64,000 nt of DNA from Caulobacter sp. GTDB taxonomy: Bacteria; Pseudomonadota; Alphaproteobacteria; Caulobacterales; Caulobacteraceae. Under the pieces are notes generated by a model that was given only the letters and a program-made list of their open reading frames with translations, ran no database searches and had not been told where the DNA came from. The DNA lies in NCBI GenBank assembly GCA_030680355.1, contig JAUXVF010000012.1, forward strand, positions 1 through 64,000. The letters run 5' to 3'. The position numbers were made by a program, and so were the translations under genes. Each line of letters starts with the position of its first letter. Position 1 is the first letter of the stretch. Shown here piece by piece: positions 11,231 to 19,322 of this stretch.

Positions 11231-11603
11231 CGTCCTCGACGCTTCCGCAATCCTGGCCTTGCTGCTTGGCGAGACAGGGGCTGAGGAAGTCGAGGCGAAG
11301 CTGGACGCATCATGCGTTTCGGCTGTCAACGTCGCCGAAGTGATCGCCAAACTTATGGAGAAGGGGTTCCGCAAGGAGCGTGCTCTTGGTCTGTGGTCAG
11401 GGTTGGCGGTGGAGGTCATCGACTTCAACGCCGACCAGGCGATTGGTTCGGGGTTGCTGCGGCTGTCGACCCAGGCTGCGGGCCTGTCGCTGGGTGACCG
11501 AGCCTGTCTCAACCTTGCGGCGCTGAGAGCGGCGACGGCCGTCACGGCGGATAGGGCCTGGTCCCGGGTCAATATTGGCGTGCCAGTTGAGTTGGTTCGG
11601 TGA
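11223..11603 (+). CDS. vapC: VapC-type PIN-domain ribonuclease toxin
   Basis: A 126-residue PIN-domain endoribonuclease, the toxin of a VapBC pair. The acidic catalytic set is complete: Asp in SVLDASAIL, Glu in NVAEVIAKL, Asp in LSLGDRACLNLA and Asp in VTADRAW. The GTG start lies inside the antitoxin's last codons (8 nt overlap). The DUF3574 lipoprotein start follows its stop by 4 nt, so all three may share a transcript. Related PIN toxins cut tRNA or rRNA; the target here cannot be read from sequence. Confidence 0.9.
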   Translation: MNSVLDASAILALLLGETGAEEVEAKLDASCVSAVNVAEVIAKLMEKGFRKERALGLWSGLAVEVIDFNADQAIGSGLLRLSTQAAGLSLGDRACLNLAALRAATAVTADRAWSRVNIGVPVELVR

Positions 11604-11607
11604 TCCG

Positions 11608-12012
11608 GTGAGAGCTGTGGCGGTCTGTCTGGCCTTCGCACTTTCCGCCTGCGCCACGCTGGGCTCGGGGCCCGTCTGCCCCGCCGGCCTCAAGCCCGCC
11701 ACCACCGCCGAACTGGTCTTCGGCCGCAATATCGGTGACTCGCTCGCTGTCTCGGACGAGGACTGGCGCGGTTTCCTCGATACGGAGATCACGCCACGCT
11801 TCCCCAATGGCCTGACGATCATCGACGCTTCCGGCCAATGGCGCAGCGCCGGCGGCGCGGTGGTTCAGGAGCCGGCCAAGGTGCTCTTTCTGGTGCTGAC
11901 CGGCGCGCCGGAGGAGCAGGGCGCGATCGAAGCCGTGCGGCTGGCCTACCGGACCAAATTCCATCAGGAGTCGGTGCTGTTGATTGAACGCCCCGCCTGC
12001 GCGGGATTTTGA
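11608..12012 (+). CDS. DUF3574 lipoprotein
   Basis: A 134-residue predicted outer-membrane or periplasmic lipoprotein. From the GTG at 11608 the N-terminus is MRAVAVCLAFALSAC, a signal peptide ending in a lipobox (LSAC). The mature part has the DUF3574 pattern TTAELVFGRNIG, ...RFPNGLTIIDASGQWR, ...KVLFLVLTG and ...YRTKFHQESVLL. The longer frame beginning upstream (TTG 11575) would place residues before the signal peptide and is rejected. Function unknown. Tight spacing to vapC suggests co-transcription, perhaps accidental. Confidence 0.82.
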   Translation: MRAVAVCLAFALSACATLGSGPVCPAGLKPATTAELVFGRNIGDSLAVSDEDWRGFLDTEITPRFPNGLTIIDASGQWRSAGGAVVQEPAKVLFLVLTGAPEEQGAIEAVRLAYRTKFHQESVLLIERPACAGF

Positions 12013-12088
12013 CCCCCGTCCTGATTGAGCAGGATCAAGGCGCCCTCCCGCCGTGGCGGGCAGGATCAGGCCACAGCTGGAGATCGCC

Positions 12089-12673
12089 ATGTCCCGTCGC
12101 ATTCTGATCCTCAATGGTCATCCCGACCCGTCGCCCGACCGCTTCTGCGGCGCCCTCGCGACCGCCTATGGCGATGGCGCGCGCCAGGCCGGCCACGAGG
12201 TTCGCCGTCTTGACCTGGGAAGCATGGACTTCCCCCTGATCCGCAGCGCCGCGCAGTTCGAGGACAGCGATCCGCCGCCGGCCATTGCCGCCGCGCAGCA
12301 GGACATCGCCTGGGCCGAACATGTGGTCATCGTCCATCCCCTCTGGCTGGGCGCTGCGCCGGCGCTGCTCAAGGGCTTCTTCGAACAGACCTTCCGCTAT
12401 GGCTTCGCCCTGCCGCGGCCCGGCCCCGGATTCCCGCGCGGCCTGATGGGCGGCAAGAGCGCCCGGCTGATCGTCACCATGGGCATGCCCCAGGCCGCCT
12501 ACCGGATCATTTTCGGCGCCGCGGGCGTCCGGGCCGAGGAAACCGGCATCCTGGCGCTGTCAGGATTCAAGCCGGTGAAAAAGTCGCTGATCGGCAATGT
12601 CGAGGGCATGGGCGAAAAGGCCCGCGCATCCTGGCTCAAGCGGATCGGCGACCTCGGCGGCGACGCCGAATAG
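12089..12673 (+). CDS. NAD(P)H quinone oxidoreductase / flavodoxin-fold protein
   Basis: A 194-residue flavodoxin-like fold protein of the NQO/KefF (MdaB) type, expected to bind FMN or FAD and reduce quinones with NAD(P)H in the cytosol. Visible features are the N-terminal strand and phosphate loop RILILNGHPDPSPDRFCGAL, the central WAEHVVIVHPLWLGAAPALLKGFFEQTF, and the GMPQAAYRIIFG region. The ATG at 12089 follows GGAGATC. A strong terminator follows 25 nt after the stop. No specific substrate can be assigned. Confidence 0.85.
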   Translation: MSRRILILNGHPDPSPDRFCGALATAYGDGARQAGHEVRRLDLGSMDFPLIRSAAQFEDSDPPPAIAAAQQDIAWAEHVVIVHPLWLGAAPALLKGFFEQTFRYGFALPRPGPGFPRGLMGGKSARLIVTMGMPQAAYRIIFGAAGVRAEETGILALSGFKPVKKSLIGNVEGMGEKARASWLKRIGDLGGDAE

Positions 12674-12698
12674 GCCTCGCGATCACGTCCAGACATGC

Positions 12699-12730
12699 GA
12701 AAGGCCGCCGGGGCGCCCCGACGGCCTTTC
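12699..12730. terminator. Bidirectional terminator
   Basis: GAAAGGCCGCCGGGG pairs with CCCCGACGGCCTTTC (one mismatch) around CG. It ends the flavoprotein gene on the plus strand and, read the other way, the 23-codon ORF at 12772-12843. Confidence 0.8.
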
Positions 12731-12771
12731 CATCGTCATGCCGCGGTCTGCGGCGAAACGCTATGCGCTGA

Positions 12772-12843
12772 TCAGGCGCTGACCTCCGCCGAAACGGAAT
12801 TCAAGGTCACGCACTGCGACCGCGGGTTCATACGATGAGACAC
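12772..12843 (-). CDS. Possible 23-codon small protein with a near-perfect Shine-Dalgarno
   Basis: On the minus strand AAAGGAGGTGATCC (12858-12845) is a 14-nt complement to the 16S rRNA 3' end. The GGAGG core is 7 nt before a GTG that opens a 23-codon frame (MSHRMNPRSQ...VSAEVSA, TGA at 12772). The shared hairpin at 12699-12730 follows 42 nt later, and an AT-rich TATTAT occurs 40-50 nt upstream. The peptide is polar, with one Cys, and is not a membrane segment or obvious leader. No family is recognised. Real small gene and regulatory leader are both possible. Confidence 0.5.
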   Translation of the reverse strand: MSHRMNPRSQCVTLNSVSAEVSA

Positions 12844-12946
12844 CGGATCACCTCCTTTCAGCTGTTGAAACAGGACTCATAATATGGGGTGCGAATTAAC
12901 GAGTCGCCAAGCCCCATCGCGCAACGAGCGAGGAAAAGCGCTGATT

Positions 12947-13393
12947 TTACAGCTTCACGGGGTCTCCAAGGCAGGTGTCGCCGATGCGTTTGGCCTTGGT
13001 GCTCATGCTCGCCGCCAGCGGAATGCCGCCGTACTTGCCTGACAGATCGGCGTTGAGTTCAAAGGCCGTCGGCGAATAGGTGCCATTGGCGGTGACGTTC
13101 ACCTGGCGACCGCGTTTGTCGACGCAGACGCCCTTGAAATACATCTTGCCCTCGCCGACCCGCTTTTCCGGATAGGTGCAGGTGTAGTGGCGGTTGATCC
13201 GGCCGGAGAGAATCTTGTCCACATCGGCCGGCGTGATGCAGCGGCGCTCGCGCTCGGTCTTGCTGATGATCATGCTGGCGGTGTTGGTGCTCTCCCACCA
13301 GCCCGGCTTGATCGTCGTTTCCTGCGCCACGGCGGGCGCGGCGGCGGTGAGGGCGAGAAGGCCCAGCAGGGCCAGAATGCGCGTCGTTTTCAT
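12947..13393 (-). CDS. DUF3617 periplasmic protein
   Basis: A 148-residue secreted protein. It has a signal peptide (MKTTRILALLGLLALTAAAP, cleavage about AVAQ/ET), then the DUF3617 pattern IKPGWWESTNTASM, a Cys in RRCITPADV, HYTCTYPEK, GVCVDKRG and a final DTCLGDPVKL. Four cysteines probably form two disulphides in the periplasm. DUF3617 has no assigned function. It is a monocistronic gene, divergent from tam. Confidence 0.88.
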   Translation of the reverse strand: MKTTRILALLGLLALTAAAPAVAQETTIKPGWWESTNTASMIISKTERERRCITPADVDKILSGRINRHYTCTYPEKRVGEGKMYFKGVCVDKRGRQVNVTANGTYSPTAFELNADLSGKYGGIPLAASMSTKAKRIGDTCLGDPVKL

Positions 13394-13480
13394 GTTTCCA
13401 GTCTCGGATAAGAGCGTGGACTATTTCTGACCTATCGCAGGTGAACGGCGGATGACCACCGTCTGCAACCGGTGTAGGGC

Positions 13481-14260
13481 ATGACCATGCCGACCTGGGA
13501 TCCCATCGTCTACGAACGCTACAAGGGCTATCGCGACCGCCCGGCGCTGGACCTGATGGTTCAGATCCCCGACCAGCGGTTCCGCGAAATCTGGGACCTG
13601 GGCTGTGGAACCGGCGAACATGCGGCGCTGCTGTCCCTGCGCCACGAGACGGCCGCGGTTCATGGCGTCGACTCCAGCCCCGAGATGCTGGCCGAGGCCC
13701 GCAAGCGCCAGGCGCGGGTGGCCTGGTCCCTGGGCGATGTCGCCGACTTCGCGCCCGAAGTGGCTCCGGACCTGATCTTCACCAACGCGGCCCTGCAATG
13801 GCTGCCCGATCACGCGACGCTGTTTCCGCGTCTGGCCGGCCGTCTGGCCCCGCGGGGCGTCTTCGCCTGCCAGATGCCGATGGCCTACGAGACCGAGCAT
13901 CACCGCATCCTGCGTGAGACCGCCCAATCCGGACCCTGGGCCGGGCTTACCGGCGAGGCCCGCCGTATAAATCCCACGCCACCGCTCGCCGACTACTACG
14001 ACTGGTTGGCCGGGGTCTGCGGTCAGGTCGATGTCTGGACGACCAGCTATCTGCATGCGCTGGAGGACGAAGACCCGATCATCGACTGGATGGCGGGCAC
14101 GGCGTTGCGGCCCTATCTCGACGCCCTTGAGGGCGAGAACGACCTGAAGACCGCCTTTCTCGCCGAACTGACCGCCCGCATCGCCCACGCGTTTCCGCGG
14201 AGGGTCGACGGCGTGACCCTGTTTCCGTTCCCGCGCCTGTTCATGGTCGCGATCCGCTAG
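13481..14260 (+). CDS. tam: Trans-aconitate 2-methyltransferase
   Basis: SAM-dependent methyltransferase that methyl-esterifies trans-aconitate, the toxic isomer of the aconitase intermediate. The 259-residue product starts WDPIVYERYKGYRDRPALDL, as Tam proteins do. It has motif I IWDLGCGTGEHAALL, the acidic ribose-binding VHGVDSSPEML, DLIFTNAALQWLPDH and the characteristic late YYDWLAG...TTSYLHAL segment. The ATG at 13481 or 13487 is possible. It converges with the patatin gene (stop to stop 10 nt). Confidence 0.9.
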   Translation: MTMPTWDPIVYERYKGYRDRPALDLMVQIPDQRFREIWDLGCGTGEHAALLSLRHETAAVHGVDSSPEMLAEARKRQARVAWSLGDVADFAPEVAPDLIFTNAALQWLPDHATLFPRLAGRLAPRGVFACQMPMAYETEHHRILRETAQSGPWAGLTGEARRINPTPPLADYYDWLAGVCGQVDVWTTSYLHALEDEDPIIDWMAGTALRPYLDALEGENDLKTAFLAELTARIAHAFPRRVDGVTLFPFPRLFMVAIR

Positions 14261-14270
14261 CGGCGGCGGG

Positions 14271-16010
14271 TCAGGGCTGACGGTGGCGCAGTTCCGTCAC
14301 CGGCCGGGTCAGCGCGTCGAGCGCCTTGAGCGCAGCGCGATAGCCGGCCTGCACGGCGGGCTCATAGGCCTTCCAGTCCCGGATATCGACGCCGTCGGTC
14401 CGCGGCAGGATCAGCAGATCGGTGGCCTCGCGGGCGGCGGCCAGGTCGCGGCCGGTGGACACCGTGGCGGCCCGCATCAGCAGCCCGACGATCGGCGGAC
14501 CCTTTCGCCAGTCTCCCGACAGGATCCAGCGCCAGACGGAGGAGGGGCGGGCGACGTCGTCGGCGCTGATGCTGCGGCCGCGCGTGACGTCGACCCCGAC
14601 GATGGGGCCCAGCTGCAGCGATCGCATGATGTCGGCCGGATAGTTCTTCATCACCGCCCCATCGACGAGAACCTCATTGTGGAAGGTCGCCGGCGGCATC
14701 ACGCCGGGCAGGGCGATGGAGGCGTAGAGGGCGTGCCGCAGCGTCCCCCTCTGGTGCAGTTCATAGGTGCCGGTGGTCAGATTCGAGGAGATACAGAAGA
14801 ACGGCAGCCAGAGGTCGGCGATCTTGGTGCTGCCGAACTGGTCGCGCAACCGGCCCTTGACCTTCTCGCCCAGGGTCATGGCGATCAGCGGAATGGCGAT
14901 GTCGTCGAGCGGGCTGGAGTCGACGAAACACTCGCGGATCCGGTGATCCATCTCCGCCTCGCCCCAGCCCATGGCCACGCCGGCGGCGACGATCGCGCCC
15001 ATCGACGAGCCGCCGACGAAATCGATCGGCACGCCGCGTTCCCGCAAGGCCTGGATGGCGCCGATATGGGCATAGGCCCTGGCCCCGCCGCCCGACAGCA
15101 CCAGCCCCACCGACCGCCCGGTGAGGATCCGCGCCAGCCGGGCGATGTCGTCGGCGTTGCCCTCGCGAACATGGAACAGGCGGGCCGCGCCGGTGGCCTG
15201 CATCCAGGTCTCCGACCCCTCCGGCTGATGGAGATCGGCGCGCTGAATCAGGACCAGGTCGACCAGCTGCTGTCGTTGCAGGGTCTCTGAGGCGAAGGAG
15301 GCGTATTCCGCCGGCGGCGCCTTTTCCCCGCGACCGACCCGGAACAGCCGGTCGACCTGGCGGCCGACGATCGGCTTCCAGGCGGTCTCGTTGTGCTCGG
15401 CGGCATAGAGGACGTAGTCGTGCTCGGCCTCGACGTTCGAGAACCACTCGGTCGGCGCCTGGGTCGCCTCGACCCCGGCCACGGTCACCGTATGGCCCAT
15501 GCGGGCGATTTCCAGCGCGACCTTGTCGACCAGGGGCCGGATTTTGCGGCCGGCGTCGGCGGCGATGAAGCCGAACACCGTCGGCTCGCCGATCGAGGCG
15601 TGGGTTGCGGCCTGGCGGGTCCGTTTGATCATCAGCCGGGCCAGCTGGATCATCACCGCCGGATCGCGCTCCGCCAGCTCGAAGAAATCTTCCCGTGACA
15701 GCGACAGGACCTCGGAATCGCGCAGGGCGACCAGCTGTCCCGAATGTGGCGTGCCGGCGATCATGGCCATTTCGCCGGCCGGCTCGCCGGGCCGGATCAC
15801 CCCCAGGAATTGGCGCTCCTGCCCCTCCTCGAGGCGGAAGGCGCCCAGGCGTCCCGCCCTCAGGAAATAGAGCTCATCGGCGGGCTGGCCGGGGTCATAG
15901 AGGGTCGCGCCGCCGGGCAGCGAGAACCAGCGGGCGTCGCCGCTCTGGCGGGCGTCGTCGAACAGACGCTCGAGGGCCGTTTCCTGCTGCTGTTCCACGA
16001 GGTTCCCCAC
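14271..16010 (-). CDS. Cyclic-nucleotide-binding / patatin-like phospholipase (NTE family)
   Basis: A 579-residue two-domain protein. Residues about 20-140 form a cNMP-binding (CRP-type) fold (ARWFSLPGGATLYDPG; GEPAGEMAMI). Residues about 300-470 are a patatin Ser-Asp dyad lipase: oxyanion loop VLSGGGARAYAHIG, nucleophile elbow GGSSMGAIVA (GxSxG) and catalytic Asp in VDGAVMKNYP. The middle resembles the ABC-like NTE linker. It probably hydrolyses lysophospholipids or phospholipids at the inner membrane, perhaps gated by ligand binding. It converges with tam and diverges from liuB. Confidence 0.88.
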   Translation of the reverse strand: MGNLVEQQQETALERLFDDARQSGDARWFSLPGGATLYDPGQPADELYFLRAGRLGAFRLEEGQERQFLGVIRPGEPAGEMAMIAGTPHSGQLVALRDSEVLSLSREDFFELAERDPAVMIQLARLMIKRTRQAATHASIGEPTVFGFIAADAGRKIRPLVDKVALEIARMGHTVTVAGVEATQAPTEWFSNVEAEHDYVLYAAEHNETAWKPIVGRQVDRLFRVGRGEKAPPAEYASFASETLQRQQLVDLVLIQRADLHQPEGSETWMQATGAARLFHVREGNADDIARLARILTGRSVGLVLSGGGARAYAHIGAIQALRERGVPIDFVGGSSMGAIVAAGVAMGWGEAEMDHRIRECFVDSSPLDDIAIPLIAMTLGEKVKGRLRDQFGSTKIADLWLPFFCISSNLTTGTYELHQRGTLRHALYASIALPGVMPPATFHNEVLVDGAVMKNYPADIMRSLQLGPIVGVDVTRGRSISADDVARPSSVWRWILSGDWRKGPPIVGLLMRAATVSTGRDLAAAREATDLLILPRTDGVDIRDWKAYEPAVQAGYRAALKALDALTRPVTELRHRQP

Positions 16011-16128
16011 AGAACGACGTTAGCAAGGCTTGTGAGTCGGTTCTTCTCAAAACCCGCTGTCACGTCGCGATAGGCGATGATGACGGGGTGTGGTGACGGA
16101 CGATGCGCTTCCGGCTATGCCTCCGTCC

Positions 16129-17736
16129 ATGCCCAGGTTGACGTCGAGCCTCGATCCACAATCCGAAACCTTCCGCGCCAACGCCGCGGTCAACGCCGCC
16201 CTGGCCGCGGAGCTGCGCGAGCGCGCCGCCACGGCCGCGCTCGGCGGCTCGGAGTCGTCGCGCAAACGCCATGCCGGTCGCGGCAAGCTGCTGCCGCGCG
16301 AGCGGGTTGAGCGGCTGCTTGATCCGGGCTCGCCCTTCCTCGAGATCGGCCAGCTGGCCGCCTTCGACCTCTATGACGGCGAGATCCCGGCGGCGGGCCT
16401 GATCTGCGGCATCGGCCGGGTCAGCGGCCGTGAGGTGATGATCGTCGCCAACGACGCCACGGTGAAGGGCGGCACCTACTATCCGATGACGGTGAAGAAG
16501 CATCTGCGGGCCCAGGAAATCGCCCTGCAGAACCGTCTGCCCTGCGTCTATCTGGTCGACAGCGGCGGGGCCAACCTGCCGCACCAGGACGAGGTCTTCC
16601 CTGACCGCGACCATTTCGGCCGCATCTTCTACAACCAGGCCCGGATGAGCGCCGAGGGCATCGCCCAGATCGCCTGCGTCATGGGCAGCTGCACGGCCGG
16701 CGGCGCCTATGTTCCGGCGATGAGCGACGAGACGGTCATCGTCCGCGGTACGGGCGAGGAGAGCCAGGGCACCATCTTCCTGGCCGGCCCGCCGCTGGTG
16801 AAGGCCGCCACGGGCGAGGTGATCAGCGCCACCGATCTGGGCGGCGCCGACGTCCATGGCCGGCTCAGCGGGGTGGTCGACCATGTCGCCGCCAATGACG
16901 AACACGCCCTCGAAATCGTCCGTTCGATCGTCGGCAACCTCAACAGCGTCAAGACCGTCGAGATGGACGTCCGCGAACCGAAGCCGCCGCTGTTCGACCC
17001 GGCCGAGCTCTACGGCGTCGTCCCGGCCGACGCCCGCACGCCCTATGATGTCCACGAGATCATCGCCCGCATCGTCGACGGCAGTGAGTTCGACGAATTC
17101 AAGCCGCTCTACGGGACCACCCTGGTCACCGGCTTCGCCCGCATCTGGGGCTATCCGGTCGCCATCCTGGCCAACAACGGCGTGCTGTTTTCCGAGAGCG
17201 CGCTGAAGGCCGCCCATTTCATCGAGCTGGCCTGCAAGCGGAAGATCCCGCTGGTCTTCCTGCAGAACATCTCCGGCTTCATGGTCGGCGGCAAATACGA
17301 GGCCGGCGGCATCGCCAAGGACGGGGCCAAGATGGTCACCGCCGTCGCCAGCGCCAATGTGCCCAAGTTCACGGTCCTGATCGGCGGCAGTTTCGGGGCC
17401 GGCAACTACGGCATGTGCGGCCGCGCCTATTCGCCCCGCTTCCTGTTCACCTGGCCCAACAGCCGCATCTCGGTGATGGGCGGCGAACAGGCCGCGGCCG
17501 TGCTGGCTACTGTTCACCGCGACGCCGACAAATGGACCAGGGAAGAGGAAGAGGCCTTCAAGGCCCCGGTCCGCCAGAAATACGAGGACGAAGGCAATCC
17601 CTACCACGCCACGGCCCGCCTCTGGGACGACGGCGTGATTGATCCAGCCCAAACCCGCGACGTCCTGGGTCTGGCGATTTCCGCCTCGCTGAACGCGCCG
17701 GTCCCGGAGACCACCTTCGGCGTCTTCCGGATGTAG
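16129..17736 (+). CDS. liuB: Methylcrotonyl-CoA carboxylase carboxyltransferase (beta) subunit
   Basis: Carboxylates 3-methylcrotonyl-CoA to 3-methylglutaconyl-CoA together with LiuD. The carboxyltransferase pair is visible: [23 protein letters not shown] and [20 protein letters not shown] in the N-half, then [16 protein letters not shown]-type, [13 protein letters not shown] and [16 protein letters not shown] in the C-half. The unusual AVLATVHRD and the [15 protein letters not shown] stretch mark the methylcrotonyl rather than the propionyl enzyme. Starting at the ATG at 16129 gives 535 residues, the usual family length; upstream in-frame starts at 16090 and 16117 exist. The AT-rich gene starts 5 nt after its stop. 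Confidence 0.93.
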   Translation: MPRLTSSLDPQSETFRANAAVNAALAAELRERAATAALGGSESSRKRHAGRGKLLPRERVERLLDPGSPFLEIGQLAAFDLYDGEIPAAGLICGIGRVSGREVMIVANDATVKGGTYYPMTVKKHLRAQEIALQNRLPCVYLVDSGGANLPHQDEVFPDRDHFGRIFYNQARMSAEGIAQIACVMGSCTAGGAYVPAMSDETVIVRGTGEESQGTIFLAGPPLVKAATGEVISATDLGGADVHGRLSGVVDHVAANDEHALEIVRSIVGNLNSVKTVEMDVREPKPPLFDPAELYGVVPADARTPYDVHEIIARIVDGSEFDEFKPLYGTTLVTGFARIWGYPVAILANNGVLFSESALKAAHFIELACKRKIPLVFLQNISGFMVGGKYEAGGIAKDGAKMVTAVASANVPKFTVLIGGSFGAGNYGMCGRAYSPRFLFTWPNSRISVMGGEQAAAVLATVHRDADKWTREEEEAFKAPVRQKYEDEGNPYHATARLWDDGVIDPAQTRDVLGLAISASLNAPVPETTFGVFRM

Positions 17737-17741
17737 CGGGA

Positions 17742-18482
17742 ATGAAGCAATATTTGGAATATATACCAGCCGTAACGCTCGCTTATATTGTTGGAGCGAG
17801 CGTTTATGTGACTGGATACTTTCATTATATAGGAATCCAGTGGATTCCGATTCTATCTGTGCAGGACATTCTTGCGCTGTCATGGATGGTCATGCCCATG
17901 GTGGGGATTGGGGCGACAATTGGCATCTTGGCCCAAGTTGTTGACCCGAAGGCCCTGCCGCCGCGGGACCCATTTGCATCTTCGGAAAAAACGCCTTCGC
18001 CCTTTTCTGTAGTGGTAAGAATATTCTATATATTTATTGTATTTTTATTTGCTTGCCCTGCGCCGATATTGATCTTTGGTCTTAAAAACCTCGTCCCTGT
18101 AGAGTTTGGGACGGTATTTTTATTCGCAGGCGGCGCTGTGTATTTTGCAATTTTGCGGGCCGTCGGCCTTTTCGCTCCCGAGGAAAATATGTCCCGCTCA
18201 ATTGTGATCGCTCACGCAATTGCATTGACCTTCTTATTGTACTGCTTCGGACTGGCTGCAGGGTCGATCAATTTTCTGGGTGAAACACGAGATGTGTTAA
18301 CGCTGACCAACGGCAAACGAGTTTGCACCCACATTCTGGCGATGCCGACTAAAGGGTTGCTCGTGGCAGATTCCTACCAAGGCTCACGAGTACTTTTCAG
18401 AGCTGATTACGTTTCTGTGATTCAAAGTCAGAAGACCTGCAAAGCCGTTCAACCGGCGCCCCCTCCTGAGAAGAAGAAATGA
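17742..18482 (+). CDS. AT-rich multi-spanning membrane protein of unknown function
   Basis: A 246-residue protein with about five membrane helices in its first 180 residues, for example YIPAVTLAYIVGASVYVTG and IFYIFIVFLFACPAPILIFG. A soluble C-terminal part (NGKRVCTHILAMPTKGLLV...) and a PPPEKKK tail follow. I recognise no family. Base composition is clearly lower in G+C than the flanking liu genes, with TTA, ATA, TAT and TTT codons that neighbours avoid, which indicates recent acquisition. It begins 5 nt after liuB, and its stop overlaps the liuC start (ATGA), so it is inserted in frame with operon coupling rather than disrupting it. Confidence 0.8.
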   Translation: MKQYLEYIPAVTLAYIVGASVYVTGYFHYIGIQWIPILSVQDILALSWMVMPMVGIGATIGILAQVVDPKALPPRDPFASSEKTPSPFSVVVRIFYIFIVFLFACPAPILIFGLKNLVPVEFGTVFLFAGGAVYFAILRAVGLFAPEENMSRSIVIAHAIALTFLLYCFGLAAGSINFLGETRDVLTLTNGKRVCTHILAMPTKGLLVADSYQGSRVLFRADYVSVIQSQKTCKAVQPAPPPEKKK

Positions 18483-19318
18483 CCAACCCCATCGCCGACC
18501 CCTTTGTCGAAATGACCGACACCGACGCCCTGAGCCCGCTGGTGCACCTGGAGGCCACGCCCGGCGGCGTCGCGGTGGTCACCATCAACCGGCCCGACAG
18601 GAAAAACGCCTTCAACGCCGAGGTCATCGCCGCCTTGAGGGAACATTTCGACACCCTCAGCGACGCCGACGGCGTGCGGGTGGTCTTCCTGCGCGGGGCA
18701 GGGGGCGCCTTCAGCGCCGGGGCCGACCTCGACTGGATGCGATCGGCCGCCGGCTGGTCCAGGGACGAGAACCGCCAGGACGCCCTGGAGCTGGCTGAAA
18801 TGCTGATGGCCCTGCGCGAACTGCCGCAGTTCACCGTCGCCCTGGTCGACGGCCCGGCCTTCGGCGGCGGCGCCGGCCTGGTCGCGGCCTGCGACTACGC
18901 CGTGGCCACCCAGGCGGCGAAGTTCGCCTTCTCCGAGGTCAAGCTTGGCCTGATCCCGGCCACCATCAGCCCGCATGTGATCAACGCCATCGGCCCGCGC
19001 CGGGCCAAGAGCCTGTTCGCGACCGGGCGTATGTTCGACGCCGACTTCGCCGAGAAGATCGGCCTGATCGACGAGGTCGTGCCCGACGTCGCCGGCCTGG
19101 CCAAGGCCGGCGAGCGGCTGTCGCGCGAGATCATGGCCAGCGCCCCCGGCGCCGTTAAGGCCTGCAAGGAACTGGTCGAGGACGTCGCCGGCCTGCCACT
19201 CGACCACGAGCTGCTGGAAGAGACGGCCCGGCTGATCGCTGAGCAGCGCACCACCGACGAAGCCAGGGAGGGCGTCGCCGCCTTCCTCGAAAAGCGCAAG
19301 CCGGGCTGGGCGCTCTGA
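18479..19318 (+). CDS. liuC: Enoyl-CoA hydratase/isomerase family, probably methylglutaconyl-CoA hydratase
   Basis: Crotonase-fold protein of 279 residues. It has the substrate-binding GAGGAFSAGADLDWM, the oxyanion Gly region GPAFGGGAGLVAACDYAVA and the second catalytic region FAFSEVKLGLIPATISP. The PATISPHVINAIG segment is typical of the 3-methylglutaconyl-CoA hydratases found in liu operons. It would hydrate methylglutaconyl-CoA to HMG-CoA. It overlaps the preceding AT-rich gene by 4 nt and is followed after 4 nt by liuD. Substrate assignment comes from context plus these motifs. Confidence 0.87.
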   Translation: MTNPIADPFVEMTDTDALSPLVHLEATPGGVAVVTINRPDRKNAFNAEVIAALREHFDTLSDADGVRVVFLRGAGGAFSAGADLDWMRSAAGWSRDENRQDALELAEMLMALRELPQFTVALVDGPAFGGGAGLVAACDYAVATQAAKFAFSEVKLGLIPATISPHVINAIGPRRAKSLFATGRMFDADFAEKIGLIDEVVPDVAGLAKAGERLSREIMASAPGAVKACKELVEDVAGLPLDHELLEETARLIAEQRTTDEAREGVAAFLEKRKPGWAL

Positions 19319-19322
19319 ACGC

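Noticed and set aside
12845-12858. A 16S rRNA fragment
   Set aside because: Only 14 nt match the 16S 3' end; flanks do not continue it. The minus strand reads as a Shine-Dalgarno before a short frame.
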